From Streptomyces sp. NBC_01788 (GTDB lineage Bacteria > Actinomycetota > Actinomycetes > Streptomycetales > Streptomycetaceae): a stretch of DNA of 64,000 bases. The translations under genes and the position numbers were made by a program. The notes beneath the pieces were generated by a model. That model had not been told where the DNA came from, did no database searches, and worked only from the letters and a program-made list of their open reading frames with translations. The stretch covers positions 3,720,001 to 3,784,000 of the forward strand of contig NZ_CP109090.1 of NCBI RefSeq assembly GCF_035917575.1, read 5' to 3'. Shown piece after piece: positions 19,357 to 27,544 of the stretch (position 1 is the first letter of the stretch; every line of letters starts with the position of its first letter).

Positions 19357-19598
19357 ACGCCCGGACGCTAGCCCACCCCTCGCGAAGCCCTTCTGCCTGT
19401 CGGGGAGTTGCCGTCCGACGCAACACGCCGACTGCGGGCCGACTTCCCCAACCACGGTCGTGAGCAGGGCGAATGCTACGATCCGGCCACTCGCCCGGGG
19501 GGACGAACATCAGCCGACGCAGGTTCATGACCTGCGGCTCAGTCGCGCGCTGCACAAGCCTCCCGAGTCTTCGCCTGCCATTCCTGGAGCTGACCCGC

Positions 19599-22500
19599 AT
19601 GGCCAGACGTGCGCTCATACGCGGCGCCGCCGTTTCCCTCACGCTCGCCATGGGCCTCGGCTCGCCGGCGGTCGGTACCGCGCAAGGTGAAACGGTCGCG
19701 GGAGAGGTGATCGTCCCCGCCACCACGGCCATGCTTCCCGAGACGAGCCTGCTGAGCGCGGGGCCCTCCGGTTTCCTCCGCCACGAGTACGGGCGCGGCC
19801 ACCTGTGGACGACCTACGACGGCGTCGACACGGTCGTCGACGCGTCCGCCACGGGCGTGTTCGGCCTCCCGGAATTCGGCGCGGGCTCGGACGTCGTCGC
19901 CTCCTACGACGAGTCCGACCGTGTGGTGACACTGCGGGACATGCGGTCCGGCCGGTCCCGCACGATCGCGCTTCCCGCACGCCACGAGTACCGGGCCACC
20001 CTCGGATCGACGGTCGTGACGCTGGCGGGGACCCAGGGCAGCGACGTCACGTGGCACCTGCTGGACGTCCGGGACGACGGCTCCGTCACCGACCGCACGG
20101 TGGAGGGCGTACCCCAGGGCATCTACATTCTCAACGAGCGCAACGCGGCGCTGGGCGACGCGCACGGACAGCTCGTGAGCTGGCGGGTCGACCGCGAGTC
20201 GTTCACCGGCTGGCTCGACCTCGACCAGGGCCGGCTGATCGCGCTGCCGTACACCGTGAGCGCGGGGTACCCGTTCATCGCCCTCACCGCCACACACCTG
20301 CTGTGGTGGGACGAGGGGACCGCCCACATCGCCTCCCGCCGTGACCTGACCGCCACCCCGCGGACGGTCCCGGTGCGCGACGTCGGGCAGGTGCTGGGCA
20401 TGGTCGGCGACACCCTCGTCGTCTCGCGCTACGACTCCGCCCTGGGTCCCCTCAATTACAGCCTGCCGGTGTGGAGGGTCGAGTCCGTACCCCTCGACGG
20501 CTCCCCGGGGAAGACGCTTCTGGCCAGGTCGTCGTGGCGTGCCGTGCCGACTCCGGGCGGCGGGCTCCTGGTGCCGGGCGGCCCCGGCACGGACCAGTGG
20601 GGCGTCTCCCTCGTCGAACCCGCCGTCGGCGGCGGCGTGACGGTACGCAGGATCGCCGACGCGTACCCCTGGCAGAGGGTCGACGACGTCTCCCAGCTGA
20701 CCCTGACACAAGGGCGGTTGACCACCGTGGAGACGGATCGCTCGCAGGAGTGGACGTATCTCCGCACCCGCGACATCGGTGTGGCCGGATCCCCCACCGT
20801 CGGGGCGCTCACCAACCGCGGCCGCGTGGTGCCGGAGAACTACACGGCGGGCCGCCCGCGCCTCGACGACACCGGTGACGGCCGGACGGTCGTCTGGGGC
20901 CCCGGCACCTCCGCCGCCGAGCAGCCCCACCTCCTGGGGCCCACCCGGTCGCTGCCCGGCACCCGGATCGACAGCTCCCGTACCTACCAGTTCGTGGAGG
21001 CCGTCAGCGGCCGTTTCGCCGCCCTGAGGACTCCTTACACCAGCTCCGGGTCGGAGACCCGGGTCGTCGACCTCGACACCGGGCGCACGGTGTTCACCAC
21101 GAAGGAGAACATCGAGGCGATGTGGGGCACCACCCTCTGGGTGAGATCCGGCAACGACGCGGTGGTCCCCGTCGACGTGCTGACCGGACGGCGGGGCGAC
21201 GAGGTGCTGCTCGGGCGCGGGTGCCTGCTGGACGACTTCCAGGCAGTCGGGCGATGGCTGCTGTGGACCTGCGTGGGCTCCCTCACGGGCCAGGGCGTCT
21301 ACGACACCACCACGAAGAAGAACCTCACGCTCGTCTCCGGCGACTGGTCGCAGGCGAAGCTCGGTGACGGCTTCGTCGCGATGGAGTCGGACGGGAACCT
21401 GAAGGTCACCGACGTTCGCGGCGGGACCCCCGTGTCGCACACAGTCGGGAAGTTCGAGTGGGGTCCCTGGGACGTCGACCCCTACACCGGTGTGATCGCC
21501 CAGCAGGGCGCCAAGGGCATCCACCTCATCCCCAGTGGTGTCCCCGTCTCGCCCCTCGTCCAGTTCGACGCCACCGTCGCCGCCTCGGTGGACGTCAAGG
21601 GAGGAACCGGGCAGTGGAGCCCGAAGTGGCGGCTGAACAAGCCGGCCGCCTCCTGGCAGCTCGTGATCAAGCACAAGGCCACCGGCAAGGCCGTCCGCAC
21701 CCTCTCCGGCGGCCTGGCGCGCGGCCTGGTGGCCACGGCATGGAACGGCAAGGACGGCTCCGGTCGGCTGGTGCCCAACGGCGCCTACACCTGGACGTTG
21801 ACCGCCGCACCTGCCGACGGGACGGGCAAGGCCCTGACCAGGTCCGGAACGCTGAAGCTCAGCGGCGGCGCCGCCGTGCACCGGGACTTCGTCGGCTCCG
21901 ACGGCTTCGGCGAGCTGCTGACGCTGAACGGTTCGGGCGCTCTGACCTACCAACGAAGCAACGGCGCCGGGAAGTTCACCGCCAAGACCTCCGGTTCCGG
22001 CTGGCCGAAGACCGTCAAGGCGATCCCGTACGGCGATCTGAACGGCGACCGGTGCAACGACGTGCTCGTGCGGCTCAGCAGCGGTGCCCTGCGCGCGTAC
22101 AAGCCGGGGTGCGGCAAGGCGCTGACGCCGTCGACGCCGTACACCTCCCTCGGCTCGGGCTGGAACCAGTACGACATCCTGACCTCGCCGGGGGACGTCA
22201 CGGGCGACGGACGGGCGGACCTGATCGCGCGCAAGGCGTCGACCGGGGACGTCTACCTCTTCAAGGGGACGAGCACCGGCAAGCTCTCGGCGCGCACCAA
22301 GCTCTACTCCCGGTGGACCGGATACAAGAAGATCGTGGGCGCGGGCGACCTGAACGGTGACGGCCACGGCGACCTGCTCGTCCAGGACAAGTCCAACCAG
22401 CTCTGGCGCTACAACGGCACCGGCAAGGGCAAGTTCAAGGCCCGGGTGAAGGTGGCCAAGAACTGGGGAGCCTCCTACAACGCCGTCGTCGGCGTCGGGG

Positions 22501-22643
22501 ACATCACCGGCGACGGGAAGGCCGACCTCGTCGCCCGCGACACCTCCGGCAGCCTGTGGCGCTACAACGGCAACGGCAAGGGGTCCTTCGGCGCGCGCAC
22601 GAAGATCGCCACCGGTTGGAAGGGTTACAAGGCGCTGTCCTGA
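19599..22643 (+). CDS. Secreted FG-GAP/VCBS repeat protein with FlgD-type Ig domain
   Basis: 1014 residues. The signal peptide (MARRALIRGAAVSLTLAMG...) is followed by a long beta-propeller-like N-terminal region (to about 670), then a FlgD Ig-like domain (LVIKHKATGKAVRTLSGG... WNGKDGSGRLVPNGAYTWTL). The C-terminus has four FG-GAP-type calcium-binding repeats with loops GDLNGDRCNDVLV, GDVTGDGRADLIA, GDLNGDGHGDLLV and GDITGDGKADLVA. Streptomycetes often encode paralogues of this architecture; the exact role, probably extracellular binding, is unknown. ATG 19599 follows GGAG and directly precedes the signal peptide. Confidence 0.87.
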   Translation: MARRALIRGAAVSLTLAMGLGSPAVGTAQGETVAGEVIVPATTAMLPETSLLSAGPSGFLRHEYGRGHLWTTYDGVDTVVDASATGVFGLPEFGAGSDVVASYDESDRVVTLRDMRSGRSRTIALPARHEYRATLGSTVVTLAGTQGSDVTWHLLDVRDDGSVTDRTVEGVPQGIYILNERNAALGDAHGQLVSWRVDRESFTGWLDLDQGRLIALPYTVSAGYPFIALTATHLLWWDEGTAHIASRRDLTATPRTVPVRDVGQVLGMVGDTLVVSRYDSALGPLNYSLPVWRVESVPLDGSPGKTLLARSSWRAVPTPGGGLLVPGGPGTDQWGVSLVEPAVGGGVTVRRIADAYPWQRVDDVSQLTLTQGRLTTVETDRSQEWTYLRTRDIGVAGSPTVGALTNRGRVVPENYTAGRPRLDDTGDGRTVVWGPGTSAAEQPHLLGPTRSLPGTRIDSSRTYQFVEAVSGRFAALRTPYTSSGSETRVVDLDTGRTVFTTKENIEAMWGTTLWVRSGNDAVVPVDVLTGRRGDEVLLGRGCLLDDFQAVGRWLLWTCVGSLTGQGVYDTTTKKNLTLVSGDWSQAKLGDGFVAMESDGNLKVTDVRGGTPVSHTVGKFEWGPWDVDPYTGVIAQQGAKGIHLIPSGVPVSPLVQFDATVAASVDVKGGTGQWSPKWRLNKPAASWQLVIKHKATGKAVRTLSGGLARGLVATAWNGKDGSGRLVPNGAYTWTLTAAPADGTGKALTRSGTLKLSGGAAVHRDFVGSDGFGELLTLNGSGALTYQRSNGAGKFTAKTSGSGWPKTVKAIPYGDLNGDRCNDVLVRLSSGALRAYKPGCGKALTPSTPYTSLGSGWNQYDILTSPGDVTGDGRADLIARKASTGDVYLFKGTSTGKLSARTKLYSRWTGYKKIVGAGDLNGDGHGDLLVQDKSNQLWRYNGTGKGKFKARVKVAKNWGASYNAVVGVGDITGDGKADLVARDTSGSLWRYNGNGKGSFGARTKIATGWKGYKALS

Positions 22644-22684
22644 GACCGCGGGCTCTCACCCCACACCTTCCGCGCATGTGAACA

Positions 22685-22713
22685 GCCCCTGACCAGGAAC
22701 TACGGTCAGGGGC
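22685..22713 (+). terminator. Terminator of the FG-GAP protein gene
   Basis: 10-bp stem GCCCCTGACC with its complement, 9-base loop, 41 bp after the stop. Confidence 0.7.
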
Positions 22714-22934
22714 CGCCGTGTTGCCCGCCGCCCGCCGGCCACCGTGGCCCGGCTGCCGCCCCGGGCCGGGCCGGCGACGGCGTTTGCGTGCCCGCATGGC
22801 TATTGACCTGCTCAGATCCGCTGTGCTTCGCTCCCCGGTGAGGGCCTGGGGCACCGCTACTGACTGTGGCCGTCCGCTCTGAAGGGCACACCAAGGGCAC
22901 GGACGGCGTGCAGGGGCGGACGAGGGGGTATGAC

Positions 22935-24356
22935 GTGTCTCGGGGCTTTGGGAGACGTATCGGGATTGCGGGCGAAGTGACCGCTCCGCCCAGACACATA
23001 CCGGACCTGCTTCGATCACGGGCGGGACTCTGGGCCGTGACGGGTGTCGCGGCCCTCGGATTCCTCATCGTGCTGGAGTTCGCCGCGCGTCACTACGGCC
23101 TGCCGGGACCCCTCACCAGCCAGGTGCGGGAGCTGGTGGTCCCCCCCAAGTCGGGCGGCCTGCTGTACGCCGCCATGGCGTTGATGATGGTGGTCCTGAC
23201 CTGGCGGGAACGGTTCGTCGCGGTGACCGCGGCGGTCGGCATCGACATCGCCTTCTCGCTGGTCCGGTGGGCGTTGGACGTCAGGACGACCGGCGGCCAC
23301 CCCTTCGGCAACGGGGCGTTGTGGGTGATTCTGTGCTGCGCGGTCGTCGCCGTCACCCGCCGCACCGGCGCAGAACGTGTCCTGCTGCTGAAGGGCGTCG
23401 GGCTGGGCCTGCTGCTGGTGGCCGGCCGCAAGACCGGCGACACATGGCTGCTCATCACCTCGAAGACCCGCCCGGCGGTGCTCGACCAGTACGTGGCGAC
23501 AGCCGATCACGCGCTGGGCAACCCGTCGTGGCTGGTGGGCCGGATCGTCACGGCCACCGGCCCCTTCGGCTTCAATTTCCTCGACATCGTCTACGGTCAG
23601 CTCGCGGTGGCCGCGGTCGCCGTCGCGCTGTACCAACTGCGCGGCGTGGCGGTCGAACGCCGCTTCCCGGGCCATCACCTGGTGCGCAGCTTCCTCGTGA
23701 TCGGCCTTCTCGGGCCGGCCTTCTACCTGATCTTCCCGGTGGTCGGGCCGATCTTCGCCTACGGAACCGGCACCGACTACTGGTCGTCGGTCAGCCTGTG
23801 GTCGCCGGACATTCCGTCCAGCGGGCACTGGGCGGTGGGCGACCTGTGGCCGCAGACGCCGTCGCTGATCGACGCCCCGCACCCGATGCAGTTCGACGAG
23901 ATCACTCCGCGGAACTGCATGCCCAGCCTGCACACGGCGTGGGCCGCCGCGATCTTCATCCATTCCCGGAAGGGCCCGCGCGTCCTGCGGTACGCGGGCA
24001 CGTTCTGGCTGGTCGCCACGCTCACCGCGACGCTGGGCTTCGGCTACCACTACGGCGTGGATCTCATAGCCGGCGTGGTCTTCGTCCTCACGATCGAGGC
24101 GGCCCTGCGGGCGTTCGACCGCGGCTGGGACCGATCGGGGATCCGGCTGGCCGCGTACGGCGCGGCGGTCTTCGCCGCGCTGCTGGTGTCCTACCGCTTC
24201 CTGCCGTTGACGATGGCCGAGCACCCGTGGCTGTCCGGCCCCCTGCTCATCCTCGCGATGGCCTCAGTGATCTACGGCTACGTACGGACCACCACGGCAT
24301 GGGACCCGAGGCCCGCACCAGCACGACGCCCGGAACCGCAACCGGAACCGATCTGA
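22935..24356 (+). CDS. PAP2/Aur1-like membrane phosphatase or phosphotransferase
   Basis: 473 residues with about ten transmembrane helices. Phosphatase motifs of the PAP2_3 (Aur1/Ipt1) type are seen in the second half: CMPSLHTAWAAA contains the SxxH motif and GFGYHYGVDLIAG the HxxxD motif. Such enzymes hydrolyse or transfer lipid phosphates, for example undecaprenyl-PP or phosphatidylinositol. GTG 22935 is preferred because GAGGGG precedes it by 7 bases; GTG 22866 would add 23 residues. A terminator follows, then tRNA-fMet on the other strand, so it is a single-gene unit. A link to the glycosyltransferase 600 bp downstream is only positional. Confidence 0.83.
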   Translation: MSRGFGRRIGIAGEVTAPPRHIPDLLRSRAGLWAVTGVAALGFLIVLEFAARHYGLPGPLTSQVRELVVPPKSGGLLYAAMALMMVVLTWRERFVAVTAAVGIDIAFSLVRWALDVRTTGGHPFGNGALWVILCCAVVAVTRRTGAERVLLLKGVGLGLLLVAGRKTGDTWLLITSKTRPAVLDQYVATADHALGNPSWLVGRIVTATGPFGFNFLDIVYGQLAVAAVAVALYQLRGVAVERRFPGHHLVRSFLVIGLLGPAFYLIFPVVGPIFAYGTGTDYWSSVSLWSPDIPSSGHWAVGDLWPQTPSLIDAPHPMQFDEITPRNCMPSLHTAWAAAIFIHSRKGPRVLRYAGTFWLVATLTATLGFGYHYGVDLIAGVVFVLTIEAALRAFDRGWDRSGIRLAAYGAAVFAALLVSYRFLPLTMAEHPWLSGPLLILAMASVIYGYVRTTTAWDPRPAPARRPEPQPEPI

Positions 24357-24383
24357 AGGCTGTCGCACCGCGTGACGGAATGC

Positions 24384-24410
24384 GAAAGGGCCCGGAGACC
24401 GGGCCCTTTC
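24384..24410 (+). terminator. Terminator between PAP2-like gene and tRNA-fMet
   Basis: 12-bp perfect stem GAAAGGGCCCGG with its complement, 3-base loop; it lies between the convergent genes. Confidence 0.8.
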
Positions 24411-24416
24411 ACGTAG

Positions 24417-24490
24417 TAGCGGGGACAGGATTTGAACCTGCGACCTCTGGGTTATGAGCCCAGCGAGCTACCGAGCTGCTCCACCCCGCG
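24417..24490 (-). tRNA. Initiator tRNA-fMet (anticodon CAT)
   Basis: Cloverleaf on the minus strand, 74 nt. Initiator hallmarks are the unpaired first acceptor position (C1 opposite T72) and three consecutive G-C pairs in the anticodon stem (CTGGG/CCCAG) around loop CTCATAA, with the anticodon at 24454-24456. CCA is not encoded. Confidence 0.93.
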
Positions 24491-24844
24491 TCGGCATGAG
24501 CAACAGTACCCGACTCGGAAGCGGATGCCGAACAGGGGCCTGCGCGGTTGGGCATGCCGGGCATGGGACCGCGAGCGCCGGGCGTGACATCTGTCACTCA
24601 AAAAGTGATTGAAGGTGGGACAACTGTGCACGTGCGTCCCACTTTGCGGTAGTCGGCTCGATCCCTCCCTCAACCCGACTCGCAGCGCCACCCATTACGG
24701 AAACCGCCCGCGGCAGTACGGTTTGTCGGGCGCCATGTGAAGATCATGTGAAAACTTCGCGGGGGATGCGGGTGGGGCTATCCGGTCGACCGGTCGGTAC
24801 GACCGTGATCTGCCCCACCCGCAATGAAGTCGAGGGGGAACGTC
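24491..24844. other. Intergenic region between tRNA-fMet and the glycosyltransferase locus
   Basis: No gene of ordinary length. It contains the tRNA-fMet promoter region (left), a short inverted repeat TCACT-N5-AGTGA (24594-24608), an 11-bp direct repeat (24734-24752) and a CCGGTCGACCGG palindrome near 24781-24792. Confidence 0.5.
24734..24752. promoter_or_regulatory. 11-bp direct repeat resembling a PHO box
   Basis: CATGTGAA occurs at 24734 and again at 24745. Read on the minus strand this is TTCACATG repeated with exact 11-bp spacing, which shares TTCAC and the period with the PhoP direct-repeat unit seen at 16601. The downstream half of each unit matches less well, so PhoP binding is a hypothesis. 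Confidence 0.4.
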
Positions 24845-24907
24845 ATGTGCGGACTTGCGGCCACCGGTCTGTCCACCGTCGCGTACGCGGCAGTCCCGGA
24901 GGCGTGA
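24845..24907 (+). CDS. 20-residue mini-ORF with an LAxTG motif upstream of the glycosyltransferase
   Basis: MCGLAATGLSTVAYAAVPEA, preceded by a good ribosome-binding site (GAGGGGGAA, 7 bases from the ATG) and 66 bp upstream of the glycosyltransferase. It contains LAATG, the Streptomyces sortase-type LAxTG pattern, followed by a short apolar stretch too short for a full membrane anchor and with no basic tail. It could be a leader peptide, a small membrane peptide or chance. Confidence 0.4.
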   Translation: MCGLAATGLSTVAYAAVPEA

Positions 24908-24973
24908 ACCGGCCGCCTCCTCCCTTTTCGAGCCCCGCCGATTCCATCTCAGAAGGACCCACAAGAGGCACCC

Positions 24974-26059
24974 ATGGGGAAGCATCGAAGATCGGGCCTG
25001 ACGCCCGCCGCGATCCGCGACGTGATCGCCCTGATACCGGCCCACAACGAGGCCGACGCCATCGCGGACTCCATCCAGGGGCTGTACGGACAGACCGTGC
25101 CCCCGCAGCGGGTCATCGTCGTCGCGGACAACTGCACCGACGCCACCGTGGCCATCGCGGACTCCCTGAGGGCCGAGGTCTTCGAGACCCGGGGCAACCG
25201 GCACAAGAAGGCCGGGGGCCTGAACCAGGTCCTGGCCGAGCTGCTGCCCGGTCTGCACGACGACGACGTGGTTCTCGTGACGGACGCGGACAGCGCCCTG
25301 GACCCCGGCTTCGTGGCCTGTGGGGTCGAGCATCTCGCGAAGGGCTACGGGGGCGTGGGCGGCACCTTCCGGGGAGGGCCCGGCGGGGGCTTCGTGGGCC
25401 ACCTCCAGCGCAACGAGTACGCCCGCTACTCGCGGGACGTGAAGCGACTGGGCGGCAAGTGCCTGGTGCTCACCGGCACGGCGGCCATGTTCCGGGTGCA
25501 GGTGCTGCGCCAGATCTCCCGGGCCCGCCTGACGGGCCGCCTCCCGGCCGGGGACGGGATCGGGGGCATCTACGACACCTCGGTGCTCACCGAGGACAAC
25601 GAACTGACCTTCGCGGTGCTGCACCTGGGCCATCAGGTGCTCTCACCGCAGGGCTGCACGCTCACCACCGAGGTCATGCTGACCTGGAAGGCCCTGTGGG
25701 ACCAGCGACTGCGCTGGAAGCGGGGAGCGGTGGAGAACTGTGTCCAGTACGGCCTGACGCACATCACGTGGCGCTACTGGGGCCGTCAGCTCCTGAGCAT
25801 GGCCGGCGTCCTCGTGACCGTCGTCTACCTGTCGACCATCGCCTACTCCCTGGCCCTGCACTCGTTCCGCCCGCACGAGTTCTGGCTCTGGGTATCGCTC
25901 GTCTTCGTGATCGAGCGGGTTGTGACCGTGCGGGAGCGCGGCTGGAAACGGATGCTGCTCGCCGCGTCCATGTACGAGCTCTTCTTCGACTTCCTGCTCC
26001 AGGCCTGCCACACCAAGGCGTACCTGGACTCCGTGTTCCGCCGTGAGCGCGCCTGGTAG
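24974..26059 (+). CDS. Processive family 2 glycosyltransferase, membrane-bound
   Basis: 361 residues. The GT-A domain has substrate-binding DNCTD (Asp52), the metal-binding TDADS (Asp104/Asp106), the catalytic TEDNE (206-210) and the acceptor motif QRLRW (244-248), as in cellulose, chitin and hyaluronan synthases. About three C-terminal transmembrane helices follow (LLSMAGVLVTVVYLSTIAYSL, FWLWVSLVFVIERVV and one near residue 335). It probably polymerises a cell-surface polysaccharide on the inner face of the membrane and secretes it; the sugar is unknown. ATG 24974 has only a modest ribosome-binding site. The LAxTG peptide gene follows after 43 bp, suggesting an operon. Confidence 0.87.
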   Translation: MGKHRRSGLTPAAIRDVIALIPAHNEADAIADSIQGLYGQTVPPQRVIVVADNCTDATVAIADSLRAEVFETRGNRHKKAGGLNQVLAELLPGLHDDDVVLVTDADSALDPGFVACGVEHLAKGYGGVGGTFRGGPGGGFVGHLQRNEYARYSRDVKRLGGKCLVLTGTAAMFRVQVLRQISRARLTGRLPAGDGIGGIYDTSVLTEDNELTFAVLHLGHQVLSPQGCTLTTEVMLTWKALWDQRLRWKRGAVENCVQYGLTHITWRYWGRQLLSMAGVLVTVVYLSTIAYSLALHSFRPHEFWLWVSLVFVIERVVTVRERGWKRMLLAASMYELFFDFLLQACHTKAYLDSVFRRERAW

Positions 26060-26102
26060 CGGGTCGCTTCAGAAACTGTCAGAGATCATTTGGGAGGGAC
26101 CC

Positions 26103-26261
26103 ATGTACAACAACCCTGCGACGACTGTGGGCGGTGGGGCGTTGGCCTCTACCGGTATCGGACTGACGACCAGCGTGTGGCTGGGCCTGGCGGCCTTCGC
26201 CCTGGTGGCCCTGGGAACCGCCGTGATGCGGATCGTGCCTCGGGGCGCGAACCGCACGTAG
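26103..26261 (+). CDS. 52-residue LAxTG sorting-signal peptide, partner of the glycosyltransferase
   Basis: Almost the whole protein is a sortase sorting signal: a short N-terminus (MYNNPATTVGGGA), LASTG at residues 15-19, a hydrophobic helix (SVWLGLAAFALVALGTAVM) and a basic end (RIVPRGANRT). LAxTG is the motif used by class E sortases of Streptomyces, such as those acting on chaplins. There is no passenger domain, so after cleavage only about 18 residues would be attached to the wall. GGGAGGGA lies 4-10 bases before the ATG. The gene follows the glycosyltransferase by 43 bp and is followed by a terminator. Confidence 0.72.
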   Translation: MYNNPATTVGGGALASTGIGLTTSVWLGLAAFALVALGTAVMRIVPRGANRT

Positions 26262-26316
26262 CCGCGAAGCGGGCAACACGGTCCACGAAGGTCCGATCCA
26301 ACGCCCCCAGCACAGC

Positions 26317-26361
26317 ATCAAGCCCCCTGACAGCGGAGAACCCGCAGGCAGGGGGCTTGAT
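26317..26361 (+). terminator. Terminator after the LAxTG peptide gene
   Basis: 13-bp perfect stem ATCAAGCCCCCTG with its complement and a 19-base loop. Confidence 0.75.
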
Positions 26362-26430
26362 CAATACGACCTGGCACGGGTCTGGCATGGGTCCACGAGG
26401 ACATGGCGCTGCCTCAACTACCGTGCGGAC

Positions 26431-26658
26431 ATGGACTGGTTCATATCCCTTGCCTTCGCCGTCCCATTCGTTGCGCTGGGGACAGCCATCGTCCGGGACT
26501 ACCGAGGGTTTCGGAGCCGCTTCTATCAGCCTCGGACGGGACGACCGTCCGAGGCCGCGGAGCAACGCTACGGAGGGGTCACACGGCTGGTCGGCTGGGT
26601 CTTCATCGTGCTCTCGCTGTACCCGCTCGTCGGAGAGACGGTCCGACTCTTCCTGTAG
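26431..26658 (+). CDS. Small membrane protein, two predicted transmembrane helices
   Basis: 75 residues: hydrophobic segments at about residues 3-20 (WFISLAFAVPFVALGTAI) and 51-72 (LVGWVFIVLSLYPLVGETVRL) with a basic, polar loop between. No family recognised. TACCGT at 26419-26424 lies exactly 6 bases before the ATG and there is no ribosome-binding site, so a leaderless transcript is likely. Confidence 0.65.
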   Translation: MDWFISLAFAVPFVALGTAIVRDYRGFRSRFYQPRTGRPSEAAEQRYGGVTRLVGWVFIVLSLYPLVGETVRLFL

Positions 26659-26776
26659 GTGTCTGAGACTGCCGTCATCGACTGGTGCGTCGGCCGGACA
26701 CGTGGCCCTGTTGCCGCGCGATGGAATCCGGATCACCTCAGTCATCCGGAATGCCCAGCTGCTAGCGTCCGGCAGC

Positions 26777-27544
26777 ATGTGGGCTCAGGAGATCGTGGCC
26801 GGACGGCCGGCTTGGCGGCACGCCCCCTCCGGAGTGGTCTTCCGGGCTGTTCCCGGTGGGACGCTCCGAATGGGCTTGTCCGACGCGGAACTGGACGCCG
26901 TTCGTGCCATCGAGCGGGCCGACGGCTCGGATGACGACCTCGAAGCGTTCTTCGCCGGTGCTGTCCGAGCCAGGCCGGTGCGAGAGGTGCGGGTCGAGCC
27001 ATTCCTGATCGCCCGGCATCCGCTCACGGTGGCGCAAGTACGGCACTGGCTGCCCGAGTACGAGGACAGCTTCACCGACTCGGCTTCGAGCACGGCCCGG
27101 TTCGAGGACGACTTGGACGATCTCCTGGGGACGTTGCCATTCCGGCTGCCCAGCGAGGCGGAGTGGGAGTACGCGGCCCGGGCAGGCACGAACACTCTGA
27201 CCTTCCACGGGGACGAGAGGCCGGACGAGGACCAGGTGCTCGACGACTTCGCCGACGAGGAGCGCACCGCCGCGGCTGAGAACGCCTTCGGGCTGGCGGC
27301 GATGGGGTCGGCGAACGAAATCTGCGCTGACGTGTGGATCCCGGATTTCACGAACGCGCCGGTGGACGCACGCCCTCGCACCGGGGACGGACCACGGGTG
27401 GTGCGCGGCGGCGCCGGCGACCTCCATCCGTGGCAGGGCTGCGACGAGTGGCTGCTGTTGCTCTCCGCCACCCGCTACGAGCTCCCGGACTTCACCGCGG
27501 TCCGTCCGGTCGCACCTGTGCCAACCGGTCAGGGGGCGTACTGA
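26777..27544 (+). CDS. Divergent SUMF1/FGE-domain protein
   Basis: 255 residues. The formylglycine-generating-enzyme fold is indicated by PGGTLRMGLSD near residue 27, VEPFLIARHPLTVAQVRHW and the hallmark FRLPSEAEWEYAARAG, then RVVRGGAGDLHPWQG. The usual GNVWEW is replaced by SANEICADVW, and the paired catalytic cysteines with the RYR segment of true FGE are not seen, so it is unlikely to activate sulfatases. Such variants occur as ligand-binding or ergothioneine-type domains; no specific role is assigned. TAGCGT lies 8 bases upstream of ATG 26777. The 3' end overlaps the LysR gene by 53 bp. Confidence 0.72.
   Translation: MWAQEIVAGRPAWRHAPSGVVFRAVPGGTLRMGLSDAELDAVRAIERADGSDDDLEAFFAGAVRARPVREVRVEPFLIARHPLTVAQVRHWLPEYEDSFTDSASSTARFEDDLDDLLGTLPFRLPSEAEWEYAARAGTNTLTFHGDERPDEDQVLDDFADEERTAAAENAFGLAAMGSANEICADVWIPDFTNAPVDARPRTGDGPRVVRGGAGDLHPWQGCDEWLLLLSATRYELPDFTAVRPVAPVPTGQGAY

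Noticed and set aside
19539..22367. 942-codon minus-strand frame opposite the FG-GAP protein
   Set aside because: Antisense shadow; the plus-strand product has a signal peptide and four calcium-binding repeat loops.
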